This document shows, in pieces, positions 16,679 through 26,900 of a stretch of DNA of 64,000 nt (position 1 is the stretch's first letter; each line of letters begins with the position of its first letter). Location of the stretch: positions 1,860,001-1,924,000 of the forward strand of contig NZ_CP014634.1 in the NCBI RefSeq assembly GCF_001586215.1, read 5' to 3'. The notes under the pieces were generated by a model. It saw nothing but the letters and a program-made list of their open reading frames with translations. It was not told where the DNA came from and searched no databases. The translations under genes and the position numbers were made by a program. The stretch comes from Corynebacterium simulans. GTDB taxonomy: Bacteria > Actinomycetota > Actinomycetes > Mycobacteriales > Mycobacteriaceae.

Positions 16679-17460
16679 CAGAAATCAGCTGCGAGGGAGT
16701 CTTTCCGTTTGTGGCCGGACATCGCACTGGAACCCTCTTGTTTTGCTTCCATCACGCAGGAGGCAGCGCTTCCGTCTATCGTGGATGGGTGGGGGTCAAC
16801 CCAAGCATTGACGTGGTGCCGGTGGAGCTTCCCGGAAAGGCAACCCGTCGCCGAGAGAAATGGGTAAGCGACTTTGACAAGCTCGCCGATATGTGCGCAA
16901 CCGAGATAGTAGATCTGGCGGCGGGCGCGCCGATTGCGTTGTACGGCCACTCCATGGGGGCAGCGCTGGCCTACCAGGTTGCTGCCTGCCTGCAGCAGAT
17001 GCATCGGCCCACTATACCGGAAGCCGTGGTGGTGGCCGCACGGCAGGCGCCCGGAGAAACCGTGCCTGGGGAATACCACTCGTCAATGGGGTTCGGTGCG
17101 CTGCGCAGGGAGTTTGAGAAGGTAGGTGGCACACCACCTGAGATCCTTGCCAATGATGATGTGATGAAGCTGCTGCTCGCTGACATTCGTCGCGATTATG
17201 TGTTACACGAGGGCTTTCACCATGCAACCACGGTGCTTCGCTCTCCTGTGCTGGCATTGGCGGGGGATAGCGACCCAGCTGTCAGCCCAGAGATGCTTTC
17301 CCGGTGGGAAAATTTTACCAGCGGTAGTTTTGAACTGAAGGTCCTGCCGGGTGGGCATTTCTTCCCGCTCGATACTGGAACCGAGTTCCTCGACCTGCTT
17401 GCCGGTTTTCTAGCGGGAATTACTGGGAACACTGCCTGGTTAGCGCGGAACAATGCGTGA
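16675..17460 (+). CDS. type II thioesterase (editing), YbtT-like
   Basis: A 261-residue alpha/beta hydrolase with LLFCFHHAGGSASVYRGW and VVPVELPGK at the N-terminus, nucleophile GHSMG (Ser93), and acid and His regions AGDSDPAVSP and GGHFFPL. These are hallmarks of stand-alone thioesterases that clear mis-primed or stalled carrier proteins in NRPS systems (YbtT, PchC type). The start overlaps the glycosyltransferase stop (ATGA). Its location on the transport/tailoring operon, rather than beside the NRPS genes, links the two operons functionally. Confidence 0.88.
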   Translation: MTEISCEGVFPFVAGHRTGTLLFCFHHAGGSASVYRGWVGVNPSIDVVPVELPGKATRRREKWVSDFDKLADMCATEIVDLAAGAPIALYGHSMGAALAYQVAACLQQMHRPTIPEAVVVAARQAPGETVPGEYHSSMGFGALRREFEKVGGTPPEILANDDVMKLLLADIRRDYVLHEGFHHATTVLRSPVLALAGDSDPAVSPEMLSRWENFTSGSFELKVLPGGHFFPLDTGTEFLDLLAGFLAGITGNTAWLARNNA

Positions 17461-17487
17461 TTGTGACTGTTAAGTAAAGAGGCCCCG

Positions 17488-19254
17488 ATGACCGAACAAA
17501 AACCACCCATTACCTTTAGGCAAATATCTCAACCTGCCCACCGGCAGATCACGGTGTCGCTGCTATTGGCGGTGCTGGCGGCGGTTTTGTCGCTGGTGCC
17601 GGTAATCGTGCTGGTTGAGCTGGTGCGCACCGTAATGCTGTCCTTCCAGGGAGAGCCGATAGATGCGTCAAAGCTGTGGCTGCTAGTCGCGGCGCTCATG
17701 GTGGCCACCGTCCTACATGGACAGGCAACCGTGAAGAGCCTCCAGGTAAGCCACCAGGCCGACGGCCTTTTGGGCGAGCACTTACGCCAGCAGCAGATTA
17801 CCAAGCTGGGTAGGCTCCCGCTGTCTTGGTTTACGCGGACACCTTCGGGGACTGTGAAAACCTACATCGAAGACGACGTCACCAAGATCCACCAGCTCAT
17901 CGCCCACGCGCCGCACGATTATTCGGCCGGTGTACTCGTACCGCTATTGAGCCTGGGATACATGTTCGTGGTGGACTGGCGGATAGGCCTGCTGGGCCTG
18001 GTACCACTGCTGTTGGCAGTGGCCACCATGCCGTTTATGATGCGCGAGTTTCAAGAAAAGGCGGAGAAATTTAAGTCCAGCCAGAAGCAGCTAGACGCCG
18101 CCGTCGTAGAGTTGGTGCGCGGCATCCCGGTTATCAAGGTGTTTGTTCCGGAAGGCTACGACGAGAGCATTTTCCTTAGTCGTTCCCGGAGTTTTGGTGG
18201 GTTCTATCGCGAGTGGTTGCACGCCACCGTACACCCCACCGCTTTGATGAAGATCTTCACCTCCACCGGGTTTGGCCTGCTGGTGGTAGCCGCGGCCAGC
18301 CCGTGGCTCATCACGTCTGCGGGCGTACCAGTGGCCGATGTGCTGGCAGCGTTTTTGTTCATCAACAACATCGCCGCGCCTCTGCTTATGCTTTCGCGCA
18401 CTAACATCATGTTTTCGGAGGCGAAGGCTGCCGCGGCGGATCTCACCGAGTTCTTCAACATCCCGGTATTGCCGCCCGCTGCTGGCGGCAGGGAGCCTGC
18501 AAACGCCGGAATTGAGTTGAAAGATTTAAGCTTCTCCTACGTGCCGGACACCCCGGTGCTTTCCGGCATTAACCAAAAACTTACCGCCGGCAGCATCACT
18601 GCGGTGGTGGGACCTTCCGGCTCGGGGAAGTCCACGTTAGCCGCGCTCATCCCCCGGCTATTAGACCCCACGGAGGGGTCGGTGCGCATTGGTGGCGTCC
18701 CTAGTACTGATCTCCGATCTGACCAGCTCTACCGTAGGGTAGGGTTCGTCTTCCAGGACCCTTACCTTATGCGGATGAGCGTGCGGGATAACATTCGCCT
18801 CGCTCACCCGGAGGCCACCGACGCAGACGTGGTTCGCGCCGCCCGCGCCGCCCAGATTCATGAGCGCATTACCCATCTGCCGCGCGGCTACGACTCGGTG
18901 GTGGGAGAGGACGCGCAGCTTTCCGGTGGCGAGCAGCAGCGGCTGGCTATTGCCCGGTCCATCTTGCTCGACGCGCCGATCCTCGTGTTGGATGAGGCCA
19001 CCGCTTTTGCGGATCCGGACTCCGAGGCCGCGATCCAGCGGGCCATTACCGAGCTGGTGGCCGGGCGCACGCTAGTAGTTATCGCACACCGGCTCCACAC
19101 GATCACCGGCGCTGACCGGATCCTCATGCTGGAAAACGGTGAGGTCACCGAAGCAGGCACTCACGAAGAGTTAGTGGCGGCAGGCAAGGGCTACGCCACG
19201 ATGTGGGCACGCTACCAAACCGCGCAGGCGGGCATCCAAGGGGAGGAAAAATAA
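17488..19254 (+). CDS. ABC half-transporter, IrtB/YbtQ-like (siderophore importer subunit 1)
   Basis: A 588-residue exporter-fold half-transporter. About six membrane helices (residues 20-300) precede an ATPase with Walker A GPSGSGKST, signature LSGGEQQRLAIARS and Walker B ILVLDEATAFADPDSE. The ATAFADP wording in place of ATSSLD is characteristic of the IrtAB/YbtPQ group, which imports ferric siderophores despite the exporter fold. An AAAGAGG site precedes the ATG. Its stop overlaps the next start (TAATG), so the two half-transporters form a heterodimer. No FAD/siderophore-interacting domain is fused, unlike mycobacterial IrtA. Confidence 0.85.
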   Translation: MTEQKPPITFRQISQPAHRQITVSLLLAVLAAVLSLVPVIVLVELVRTVMLSFQGEPIDASKLWLLVAALMVATVLHGQATVKSLQVSHQADGLLGEHLRQQQITKLGRLPLSWFTRTPSGTVKTYIEDDVTKIHQLIAHAPHDYSAGVLVPLLSLGYMFVVDWRIGLLGLVPLLLAVATMPFMMREFQEKAEKFKSSQKQLDAAVVELVRGIPVIKVFVPEGYDESIFLSRSRSFGGFYREWLHATVHPTALMKIFTSTGFGLLVVAAASPWLITSAGVPVADVLAAFLFINNIAAPLLMLSRTNIMFSEAKAAAADLTEFFNIPVLPPAAGGREPANAGIELKDLSFSYVPDTPVLSGINQKLTAGSITAVVGPSGSGKSTLAALIPRLLDPTEGSVRIGGVPSTDLRSDQLYRRVGFVFQDPYLMRMSVRDNIRLAHPEATDADVVRAARAAQIHERITHLPRGYDSVVGEDAQLSGGEQQRLAIARSILLDAPILVLDEATAFADPDSEAAIQRAITELVAGRTLVVIAHRLHTITGADRILMLENGEVTEAGTHEELVAAGKGYATMWARYQTAQAGIQGEEK

Positions 19255-20978
19255 TGATCCGCACGCTCTATTCACTGGGCAGTCCGGCTGATCGTCGCCG
19301 TCTGGTGCTGGTCCTTACGCTAATTGGGATTTCCGCGGTGGCGTTGGCCATTGGCCTTATCCTCATTGCACTGTTTTTGGACACGCTGTTTAGCGAAGAT
19401 CCCGCGCAGGCCGCAGCATGGTTGCCCTGGATCATTATCTCCGTCCTCGTCTACGCCGCCGCAGACTGGCCCACTGAGGTTATTGCCCAGGACCTGGGGC
19501 ATGATTACGTGCTGCGCATCCACCGGCTTATCGCCGATCGCACGGCACAGCTACCCCTGGGCTATTTTGAAGAAGATCGCGCCGGCCAGATCGGTGTTGT
19601 AGCCACCAGCGGTGCGCTGTTTGCCGCTAACGCGCCGGCAATGATGCTGCGGCCCATGCTGCACGGTGCTGCCTCGGCCGGTTTGGCTTGCGTGTTTCTC
19701 ATCGCCGTGGACTGGCGGCTGGGGCTGGTTACCGTTGCAGTGGCTGCCGTGGTGTGGTTCGCCTATAACCGCCTAATGCGGCAGTACCGCGTGGCAGAGC
19801 GCCAGAAGGGCGAGCGCAACGAGCACGGCGCCGCGGAGGTGCTGGAGTTCGCCCAGGTGCAGCCGGTGCTGCGCACGGCTGGGCCGGATTCGCTGGGGGA
19901 GCGCGCCGTGCGCGCCTCGATTCGAGAGCAGCTTAGCGCCCAGCAGCACACCCAGAAGACAGGTGAGATGATCATGGGTCGTCTGGCTTTAATCATCATG
20001 GTCGGTACCGTGGTCATTGATGCCCTGGCCACCGTGCTACTTCTCAACCACTGGCTAGAAGCAGGCACCTACATTGGCGTCATTGTGTTGGTGTTCATCC
20101 TGGCTCGCGTTGCTATGTCGGGCATACCCTACGGCGAGGGCTTGGAATCCGCGCGCAATACCTTAGATGAGATCCAAAAGATCCTCGATGCGCGGGTGTT
20201 GCCGGAGCCTGCGGTTCCGGCGGCGCCACGCGACTATGGCATCGAGTTCGATGGGGTGGGCTTTGGCTACGAACCCAACACCCCAGTGGTCCGCGACGTG
20301 AGTTTCCGCGTGGCGCCCGGAACTACTACTGCGTTGGTGGGTCCCAGCGGCTGTGGCAAGAGCACCTTGCTAAAACTTGCGGCACGCTTCTATGACGTTG
20401 ACCAGGGGACCATCCGTATCGGTGGTGTGGATATTCGCGATCTTGGCTCCCGGGCGGTGTTGGATTCGCTGGCTATGGTGTTCCAATACGTGTACCTCTT
20501 CGAGGACACACTGTATGAAAACATCCGCCTGGGCTGCCACAATGCAACGCGGGAGGAGGTGCTCCGCGCAGCGGAGTTGGCCGGTGTCACCGAGATTGCC
20601 CGGCAGCTGCCGCAGGGGTTTGACACCCTGATTAGCGAGGGCGGGCAGAATCTCTCCGGTGGTGAGCGTCAGCGTGTCTCCATCGCTCGTGCGCTACTGA
20701 AGGACGCGCGGATCGTGCTGCTTGATGAGGCGACTAGCTCTCTAGACGTGCAGAATGAGCACCTTGTGATGCGCGGTATGAAAACGCTTTCTGCCGAGCG
20801 CACCATCGTCGTCATTGCGCACCGGCTGCACACCATCCGCGACGCGGACCAGATTGTGATGATGAGTCCCTCCGGCACCGTGGAGTCTATCGGCAACCAC
20901 GAGGAACTCATGGAGAGTTCCCCACGCTACCGCAGCTTCTGGGGTGAAAAGAGCGACGCCACCAGCTGGAAGCTGTAG
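19254..20978 (+). CDS. ABC half-transporter, IrtA/YbtP-like (siderophore importer subunit 2)
   Basis: A 574-residue partner half-transporter starting at 19254 (MIRTLYSLGSPADRRR) inside TAATG. The membrane domain has about six helices. The ATPase has GPSGCGKST, LSGGERQRVSIARAL and IVLLDEATSSLD, with VIAHRLHTIRDAD as H-loop. The likely role is uptake of the metal-loaded product across the inner membrane; export cannot be excluded from sequence. It ends three bases before the convergent ECF ATPase gene, with no room for a terminator. Confidence 0.85.
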   Translation: MIRTLYSLGSPADRRRLVLVLTLIGISAVALAIGLILIALFLDTLFSEDPAQAAAWLPWIIISVLVYAAADWPTEVIAQDLGHDYVLRIHRLIADRTAQLPLGYFEEDRAGQIGVVATSGALFAANAPAMMLRPMLHGAASAGLACVFLIAVDWRLGLVTVAVAAVVWFAYNRLMRQYRVAERQKGERNEHGAAEVLEFAQVQPVLRTAGPDSLGERAVRASIREQLSAQQHTQKTGEMIMGRLALIIMVGTVVIDALATVLLLNHWLEAGTYIGVIVLVFILARVAMSGIPYGEGLESARNTLDEIQKILDARVLPEPAVPAAPRDYGIEFDGVGFGYEPNTPVVRDVSFRVAPGTTTALVGPSGCGKSTLLKLAARFYDVDQGTIRIGGVDIRDLGSRAVLDSLAMVFQYVYLFEDTLYENIRLGCHNATREEVLRAAELAGVTEIARQLPQGFDTLISEGGQNLSGGERQRVSIARALLKDARIVLLDEATSSLDVQNEHLVMRGMKTLSAERTIVVIAHRLHTIRDADQIVMMSPSGTVESIGNHEELMESSPRYRSFWGEKSDATSWKL

Positions 20979-20981
20979 GGA

Positions 20982-22460
20982 CTAGCTGTCGCGGCCGCGT
21001 AGATACCGCACCGTGCGCGCCAGTGCGAGATCATCGCACGGTTCGCAGGCGGTAAGGCGGCCTTTTTCCACGCGCAGGAGAAGATCGCAGCACCGCGCCA
21101 CCAGCTCCATGTCATGGGTTACTACCAAAACGGTCTTGCCCTGCCGGGCTAGGGCGTCTAGCAGGTGGGCCACCCGGTGCATGCGGCACAGGTCCAGCCC
21201 GCTGGTGGGTTCATCGAAGACGATTACCTCGCGCTCACTTAGGACTGCTGAGGCGATGGCCACGCGCTGGCGTTCGCCGCCCGAAAGCGACATCGGGTGC
21301 CGGGCCCGCTTGTCCGCGAGATCAAGTGCACCAAGCACCTCGGTAAGGCGCGCTTCGTTTTTCCCATCCGGTCCACTGGTGCCGATGATTACGTCGGACT
21401 CCACGCTCTCCCCGAAAAGCTGGTGGTTTACGTCCTGCATTACTAAATAGGACTGGCGCAGGCGCTGCCGGGGACCCGAGAGCGAGCGGTTATTGATGTC
21501 CACCACGCCGGTGGCCTTAGATTCCAGGCCAGTCAGAACGCGCACAAAGGTAGATTTTCCGGCCCCGTTGCGTCCTACCACGCCGATGACTTGCCCTTGC
21601 GGCAACTCCGTGTGGCTGATGCTCAGGGATGGCTCTGTAGCCTTGGGGTAGGTGAACTGTAGCTTTTTGAGCACCATCGTGCCACTTGAAGGGCGTGGCT
21701 CGCGGGTCACCTCGGGGACCTGCTGCGCTGAGCGCAAGCCCATGCGGTACAGTTCGGCCTTGTCTAGGGTGCGAAACTCCGAGCCGCTGAGATCATGAGC
21801 GATCTGCCCGTCCTGCATAACCAGCACTCGGTCCACGATGTCAACTAGGTAGGAAAGCCGATGCTCAGCGATCAGGACGGTGCGGCCCTGTGTCTTCCAC
21901 TGCGCGACGATGCGGCGCAGCTCATCGACGGCGGCGAGGTCGAGATTTGATGATGGTTCGTCTAGTAGTAGTACCTGTGGGTGCATCGCGGCCACTGAAG
22001 CGCATGCTATTTTTTGTTTCTGGCCGCCGGAAAGTGTGAACAGGTGCCGGTCGAGGAGATGAACCATGCCGAAATCTGCGGAAAGTTCCCCAATACGCTG
22101 TCGAATCTCGTTGGGCGCCACGCCGAGGTTTTCGCAGCCAAAGGCGAGTTCGCTGGCTACTTCCAGCGTGAAAAATTGCGACTTGGGGTTTTGGAACACT
22201 GAGCCTACGCGTTCGGCGATGTCGTGTGGGTGGGCATGAGTGATGTCTTCGTCGTCCAGCAGCACCTCCCCCGAAATCTGGGCGTCGCAGAACGTGTGCG
22301 CCACGCCGTTTATCAGGCGTAGCAGGCTGGACTTACCGCAGCCTGATTCGCCACACACTAGAACTAGTTCGCCCTTCGCCACGGTGAGATTTACGTGGTG
22401 CAGCACCGGCTCCGCTGTGTTTTGACCATAGGATAGTGACACATCGTGCAGCTTTATCAC
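20982..22460 (-). CDS. ECF transporter energising subunit, fused double ATPase (EcfA1-A2)
   Basis: 492 residues with two ABC domains in tandem. The first has GESGCGKSS, LSGGQKQKIACASV and VLLLDEPSSNLD; the second has GRNGAGKST, LSGGERQRVAIASAV and VIVFDEPTSGLD. This fused form drives energy-coupling-factor importers. The start is the GTG at 22460, which overlaps the T-component stop as GTGA. A long upstream in-frame extension is a histidine/arginine-rich shadow of the T gene and is excluded. It is the last gene of the cluster's minus-strand run. Confidence 0.88.
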   Translation of the reverse strand: MIKLHDVSLSYGQNTAEPVLHHVNLTVAKGELVLVCGESGCGKSSLLRLINGVAHTFCDAQISGEVLLDDEDITHAHPHDIAERVGSVFQNPKSQFFTLEVASELAFGCENLGVAPNEIRQRIGELSADFGMVHLLDRHLFTLSGGQKQKIACASVAAMHPQVLLLDEPSSNLDLAAVDELRRIVAQWKTQGRTVLIAEHRLSYLVDIVDRVLVMQDGQIAHDLSGSEFRTLDKAELYRMGLRSAQQVPEVTREPRPSSGTMVLKKLQFTYPKATEPSLSISHTELPQGQVIGVVGRNGAGKSTFVRVLTGLESKATGVVDINNRSLSGPRQRLRQSYLVMQDVNHQLFGESVESDVIIGTSGPDGKNEARLTEVLGALDLADKRARHPMSLSGGERQRVAIASAVLSEREVIVFDEPTSGLDLCRMHRVAHLLDALARQGKTVLVVTHDMELVARCCDLLLRVEKGRLTACEPCDDLALARTVRYLRGRDS

Positions 22461-23203
22461 GGCAGCATCACTATATTTACCAGTAGTAGGATCAGGGACA
22501 CGACGAGCACGCTTATGACTATTGCGTCGCCTACGCGGAAGCCTATCTCGCACAGCGTGGTTCGTCGGCGAGGCGAGCCCAATCCGCGGGTCACTGCAGA
22601 CATAGCCAGCTCGTTGCCGATGCTCACAACGGACGCCAACAGTGGCACAAAGCGGTATTCGAGCATAGCGATCGGGTTGCGCAGGCCCGAGATGCCACGC
22701 ATCTGCATGGCGGTGCGGATATCGCGGTATTCCTCGAGAATCGTCGGGAAGAACCGGAACATGATGGACGTGGGGATGGTCAGGGCGTCGGGGCTCCGCA
22801 TGCGCTGCATCGCGGCCATGAATTCGCTGGCCGAGACGGTGCGTAGTAGGTACCAGCAGCACGTGATGCCAGGGAGGATGAGCGAAAGCCCTGCGAACCA
22901 CGTAGCGCACACGTCCACGATGATGTGGCGCTCGGGCAGGGCCTGTACCACCACCGCAGGAAAGCCAGCGAGCACCGCGAAGGTGAGTGCGTATCGCAGT
23001 GCAGCGGCCACCATGCCGGAGGCGAGGAAAAGTGCCCCGGGAACGGCAATGAGCATCCACCGGGCGGTGCTGCCCAGCGCCCCACTGGACCCGGCCGGTG
23101 AGATGAGCACCGAGGACACCACGAGGATGACCAGCACCGTGGTGCGTGGGTCCAGATGGAGTCCCGCTGTGTGCGTGCCTGATCCGGGCAAAGTGGGCGA
23201 CAT
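22457..23203 (-). CDS. ECF transporter transmembrane (T) component
   Basis: A 248-residue EcfT-family protein (CbiQ-like) with several membrane segments (LVILVVSSVLI, LIAVPGALFLASGMVAAAL, VISVLVVSLILLLVNIV). The cytoplasmic coupling helix motif AMQMRGI represents the conserved A-x-x-x-R-G that contacts the ATPases. The start at 23203 overlaps the S-gene stop (TGATG). It physically links the substrate-binding S component to the ATPase. Confidence 0.85.
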   Translation of the reverse strand: MSPTLPGSGTHTAGLHLDPRTTVLVILVVSSVLISPAGSSGALGSTARWMLIAVPGALFLASGMVAAALRYALTFAVLAGFPAVVVQALPERHIIVDVCATWFAGLSLILPGITCCWYLLRTVSASEFMAAMQRMRSPDALTIPTSIMFRFFPTILEEYRDIRTAMQMRGISGLRNPIAMLEYRFVPLLASVVSIGNELAMSAVTRGLGSPRRRTTLCEIGFRVGDAIVISVLVVSLILLLVNIVMLP

Positions 23204-23829
23204 CAGGCGATTCCTGCTCGCTGGAAGTGCTTGGTGAAGATGCGCCGGCCGAGGATCCCGCCGAGGATCCCGCAGACGAAGGTTACTATCACAATGATGA
23301 GGAATAGCCAAGTCATCTGGCCAATAGAGGTGAGGCCATCCGCGAAACTAGCACCATATTTGGTCTGCATGCCGCTGCTCTCTATGTAGCGCCGAGTGGT
23401 GAAGAAAAGCGGAATATATGATGCGGTGGGTGACACTGCTATAAAGGCATAGGCGATCACACTGTGTATTGCGCTCGTATACTTGCCGGCGCGCAAAATT
23501 AACTCGGCAAACACGGCCATGACCAAGCTGAGCAGCAGTGGCCATATGCCTAAACCAAGCAGCAGGCTGGCGAGGCCGCTGAGAAGAAGGAATATGAAGA
23601 CCATGCCGGGCTTGTGCACCTTGGCCAAGAACAGCATCATCGGGATGCCCAGGATGAGGGCCTGAACGCTGGTGATCATCACGTAGGTGATGGGGGTGAT
23701 GCCGATGAAGGCGATGACCACGCCGGCTACCAAGTTGATGACGAAGAAGATGCCGATGTTCATCAGGTCGGTGATGTTCAGCCGTCCTGCTTTTGCATCT
23801 TTCGGGGTGGTGTGGGGAGTACTGGGCAT
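23203..23829 (-). CDS. ECF transporter substrate-specific (S) component, MptD/Trep_Strep-like
   Basis: A 208-residue protein with five to six hydrophobic helices and a hydrophilic N-terminus (PSTPHTTPKDAKAGRLNITDL). The pattern FFVINLVAGVVIAFIGITPITYVM and IYAFIAVSPTASYIPLFF-type segments recall the MptD/Trep_Strep S-component family. A GAAAGGAAAC site precedes the ATG. S components define the substrate, so in this cluster it may bind the metallophore, its metal complex or a breakdown product. The equibactin locus of Streptococcus equi is, from memory, a comparable NRPS cluster with a cobalt-type importer. Confidence 0.72.
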   Translation of the reverse strand: MPSTPHTTPKDAKAGRLNITDLMNIGIFFVINLVAGVVIAFIGITPITYVMITSVQALILGIPMMLFLAKVHKPGMVFIFLLLSGLASLLLGLGIWPLLLSLVMAVFAELILRAGKYTSAIHSVIAYAFIAVSPTASYIPLFFTTRRYIESSGMQTKYGASFADGLTSIGQMTWLFLIIVIVTFVCGILGGILGRRIFTKHFQRAGIA

Positions 23830-23920
23830 GATGTTTCCTTTCAGATTAGGCTGCTTGTGCGTAGCACTGGGTTGGGGGCAAGTGGCTTGTCAGGTGAGTG
23901 AAACAGGTGTGGCATGAACT

Positions 23921-26900
23921 CTAAATTTCGCCTTCTTCTACGTCGCTGCCGACGATGTTGGCGATCAGGTCGGACAATTCTCGGACCGTTGGATGGTTGA
24001 ATACGTCACGTATGGAGATCTCTACTGACATTTCTCGACGAATCGAGTTAGTAAGCCGCACGGCCGTGAGCGAGTCGGCACCGATGGTGAAGAAGTCATC
24101 GTCGATGCTGATCTCCTTGGGCCCGAGGAGTTCTTGCAAGATGGTAACGATACCCGAATCTCGGTGATTACGAGAGCGTTCCCTTGTTTGTGGTTGTTCA
24201 AAGGTTTTTCCTTCTAAACTCTTGCGATCAATCTTGCCGTTCCAAGACCGTGGTAGCCCATCAATGCGTGATATCACGCGTGGACGCATATAGGCAGGGA
24301 GAGACTCGGCGAGGTGGTTATTGAGTGCTGCCATGTTAAAGCCCTCATGCGTAACAACGTAGAGAACAATGCCATGGTCGTTGACAGCGACGCAATCGCG
24401 GAGTTCGTTGAATTTTCGTGCTGTTGACTCGATCTCACCGAGTTCGATGCGGTAGCCGTTGACCTTAACCTGACCGTCCTCGCGCCCCAGGAAGATGATG
24501 TGACCAAGGTGATTGTAGAGGGCCTTGTCGCCCGTGCGGTACATTCGTTCGCCGGTGCGGGGGTGGGTGATGAATGATGCTGCGGTCTTCTCTGGGTCCT
24601 TCCAGTACCCCATGGCCAGGCCACGTCCGGCAATGTAAAGGTCTCCCGGCACATGCGTGGGTCGGGGGTTCAGGGCCTCATCGAGGATGTACATTCGCTG
24701 ATTTGCCAGCGGCGTTCCATAGGGAATGCTGGTACGCGAGGCATCATCGACGCCTACCTCGTACCAGTTTGACCATATCGATGCCTCGGTAGCACCCCCA
24801 GCAGCGAAAACTGTGCAGTCCCGGAAGAGGGTGCTGACCTGGTAAGCGATATTTACAGGTATCCAATCTCCGCTGAGTAGTGCCGACCGTACGGAGGAAC
24901 CAATGAGGCTCCGTTCGCGGAGGTGTTCCACGTACATCGAAAAAAGTGCTGGCACAGAGTTCCACAGCGTCACCGAGTGCGTAGTTACGGCATCTGCCCA
25001 GCACTGCGGATCACGTTTGTCTGCTGGAGATGGCAACACCAAGGTAGCACCCCGCGCGAACATCCCGAAGATGTCGTATACCGATAGATCGAAGTTTAGC
25101 TCTGAAATCCCCAATATCCGGTCGGTCGGAGTCACCCCGAGGCGTTCGTTGACATCGACAATCGTATTGACCGCCGACTCGTGGGTGATGGCTACTCCTT
25201 TGGGAGTGCCCGTCGTACCAGACGTGTAGATGACGTACGCAAGCGAGCTGGGTGTCGGACTCGATTCGCTTAAGGCCTGGTCACCTGGCCGATGCCGGGC
25301 GACATCGGCCAGAGTGATGACTGTGCAGTGCTCGGCTAACGCAGCGAAATCATCGTCCGGATGGTCCATCGCAACAATGGATGCACCCGCATCGTTGATG
25401 ATGGAAGTGTTACGCCCCACCGGTTGGTCCACGCTCAGCGGCAAGTAGGCGCATCCGGCCTTCATTGCGCCTAGTACCGCTGCGATCTGTTGTGCGGACT
25501 TTTCCATCATGATGCCAACGAGATCACCAGGCGCCGGGTCAGTTGCAGCAATAAGCTGGGCCCACTTATCCGACTGCTCATTGAGTTGCTCGTATGTCCA
25601 TTGCGTGGTGGCGTCTATCACCGCGAGGTTGTCACCATGCTCGGCAAGTCCCTTCTGATACAGCCCCAGTAGGCTCTTATCCGCTCCGGGGAGTTCCCGG
25701 TCTGTGTCGTTGATTCGATCTGCGGTGGGCGCGTTGGTCGTCGGAGCTATGGTACTGGTGGGCGCGTTCCAGAGTTCAGGGGACTCTGCGAGGTGCGAGA
25801 GAGTGGCTGTAAGGCTGGTGAAAAGCTCCGCCACCATGTCGTCGGGGAAGATCGCCTCGACCGCGTCCATATTCAGCATCAGGCCACCATCGTGTTCATA
25901 GACCTGGAGGTCCATCCATACCTGTGGCGTCTGCGATAGGCCATGATCGATTACGCCCAGGTAAGGACTCTGATCTGACTCGGGGTGCTCCACGACGCCC
26001 AGGCCACACGTGAAGACCACCGGCATGGTTACCCGAGCACCGCGTTGCTTAGTAAGCATTCGCTGCACCGACACGCCGGAGACACTGCCGTGATCGAGAT
26101 TGCTGAACATGCGCCTGTGTAGCGCTGCAGCGCGGTCCCGGAACGATGGTGCACACTGGGTATCCACGCTGAGAATAGATAGGCTGGTGAAGTCGCCAAC
26201 TATGTGGTCAACCTCGGGGGCGAACCGAGTGCGGTCGAACCGGGTCAGGTTGATGCTAAGTCGCGGCTCATCGCTGTACCTCGCTAGGACTTCGGCGTAT
26301 ACCTCGGCTAGGAATACGGCTTCGGTCATCCCCTCCTCACGTACCCGTTGCTTAATCCGGCGCCACTTCGCAGCGTCCACCAGGGCGTGGTGGCGGCAAA
26401 ACTGCGAGGTATTAGCGCCGTTTGTGTCGGTCACCGGCAACTGCGGTGCAGGATAAATAGTATCCACTGCCGATTCCCAATAGGCTTGGTCACGCTTATG
26501 GATGTCGCTGTGTGACAGTTCAATCGTGGCTTCGACATAGTCTTTAAATGAATAGGGGATTGCCGGATCGAGACTGTCTACGCCGTGGTCGTAGGCCTGC
26601 TTCCACTCACGGAAAATGTGGAACATGCTCCAGCCGTCGATAAACAAGTTATCGAAACTTAAAAGCAGTCGACCCGCGTCGGGCTCGGCTACGTAGCGCA
26701 CGTCAAAGCATGGCCACTGAGTGGGATCAAACTTCTGGCGGGACATTTCCTCTCGGATTTCATCGAGAGTATCCTCATTGTCGGCGTTGCCGGAGCGAAT
26801 GAGGGCAATGCGGTAGCGTGGTACTTCGGGCAACACACGCTGACTCAATCCGTCCTCACACACGACGGTGCGCAGCATGGGATGGCGTTTAATCAGGGCA

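Noticed and set aside
22461..23060. N-terminal extension of the ECF ATPase of about 200 residues
   Set aside because: It is histidine/arginine-rich antisense-like sequence overlapping the T-component gene; the GTG at 22460 with GTGA overlap is the natural start.
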